Below, piece by piece: positions 63,856 to 64,000 of a DNA stretch of 64,000 nt. A program made the position numbers and the translations under genes. The notes beneath the pieces are model-generated. The model was not told the DNA's origin. It searched no databases and saw nothing but the letters and a program-made list of their open reading frames with translations. This stretch comes from Chryseobacterium oryctis (lineage in GTDB: Bacteria > Bacteroidota > Bacteroidia > Flavobacteriales > Weeksellaceae). The stretch lies in NCBI RefSeq assembly GCF_025971925.1, contig NZ_JAPDHV010000003.1, positions 445,558 through 509,557 of the forward strand, in the 5' to 3' direction. How positions within the stretch are numbered: the stretch's first letter is position 1; every line of letters starts with the position of its first letter.

Positions 63856-64000
63856 TGAAAACAATTACACCATCAGAAATAACTCCTGTACAATTACAGA
63901 CTGTAATGCAAACAGCTATTTCTCCGAGACCAATTGCATTAGCATCTACTGTTGATAAGAATGGAAATTATAATCTATCCCCATTCAGTTTTTTCAATAT
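63855..64000 (+). CDS. Flavin reductase family protein (5' end only)
   Basis: The ATG at 63855 overlaps the fahA stop (TAATG), so translation is coupled. The visible ~48 residues contain MQTAISPRPIALASTVD and NGNYNLSPFSFFN, typical of FMN-binding split-barrel flavin reductases. The gene runs out of the window, and its role in the pathway is open. Confidence 0.85.
   Translation, partial: MKTITPSEITPVQLQTVMQTAISPRPIALASTVDKNGNYNLSPFSFFN

Noticed and set aside
1..64000. Search for tRNA, rRNA, CRISPR arrays, transposases and integrases
   Set aside because: No clover-leaf candidates, no regularly spaced repeats and no recombinase-like proteins were seen; the T6SS island has no visible attachment sites at its edges.

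Overview
The window comes from a low-GC member of the Bacteroidota, most likely a Chryseobacterium-like flavobacterium. The evidence is the TAnnTTTG-type promoter boxes, the absence of strong Shine-Dalgarno sequences, a subtype iii type VI secretion system (T6SSiii: TssD-type Hcp, DUF4280 PAAR-like spike, TssR, PKD-domain and TssO-like membrane proteins), and a homogentisate pathway cluster. It is a raw chromosomal segment with no tRNA, rRNA, CRISPR array or insertion sequence that I can see.

Layout. 1-2735 (-) is the 3'-truncated end of an M16 zinc protease gene. 2736-3381 is non-coding and holds two strong inverted repeats. 3382-4277 (+) encodes an Imm22-like immunity protein and an SH3-like lipoprotein. 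4339-7182 (-) is polA. 7326-38795 (-) is a 31-kb T6SS accessory and effector island, all on one strand. 38975-39646 (+), divergent from it, is a LuxR/NarL-type response regulator with a degenerate receiver. 39786-46006 (+) is housekeeping: HU, a tiny COX24/bS22-like protein, RNase E/G, OsmC, Nudix, acyltransferase, an Mpl-like ligase. 46055-54536 is a mixed redox/regulator region: nitronate monooxygenase, aldo-keto reductase, LysR with MdaB, Hsp31-like, AhpD-like, Crp, HxlR and a quinone oxidoreductase. 54560-57090 (-) is a TonB receptor plus a thioredoxin-like protein. 57211-64000 (+) is tyrosine/homogentisate degradation (hmgA, a CoA-transferase, hppD, fahA) and the start of a flavin reductase gene.

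The T6SS island, read in the direction of transcription (right to left), contains two TssO-like/coiled-coil inner-membrane proteins, a PKD protein, TssR, the DUF4280 PAAR-like spike, a bifunctional peptidoglycan-degrading effector with two lipoproteins, a LysM protein, tssD-2, clpV, a lytic transglycosylase, vgrG-2 with a metzincin effector and lipoprotein, a detached copy of the VgrG-2 tail with a second metallopeptidase and lipoprotein, a membrane protein, tssD-1, vgrG-1, a probable adaptor, a PAAR-like phospholipase with an ankyrin lipoprotein, a second LysM protein, a membrane protein and a second PAAR-like hydrophobic effector. The sheath and baseplate genes (tssB, C, E, F, G, K, N) are not here, so the machine must be completed from another locus.

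The most interesting points are these. (1) Effector cassettes follow a repeated 217-bp VgrG tail, and the two effectors share an N-terminal MSRTRI domain that looks like a VgrG-docking module. (2) A family of two LysM proteins and one related protein sits inside the effector cassettes and may be adaptors. (3) Two nearly identical tssD genes carry identical tandem dyad operators 21 bp apart at the same distance from a TATCTTTG box. (4) The divergent response regulator has Glu61 where the phosphorylated Asp should be. (5) Two effectors have a PAAR-like domain split by a long hydrophobic insert.
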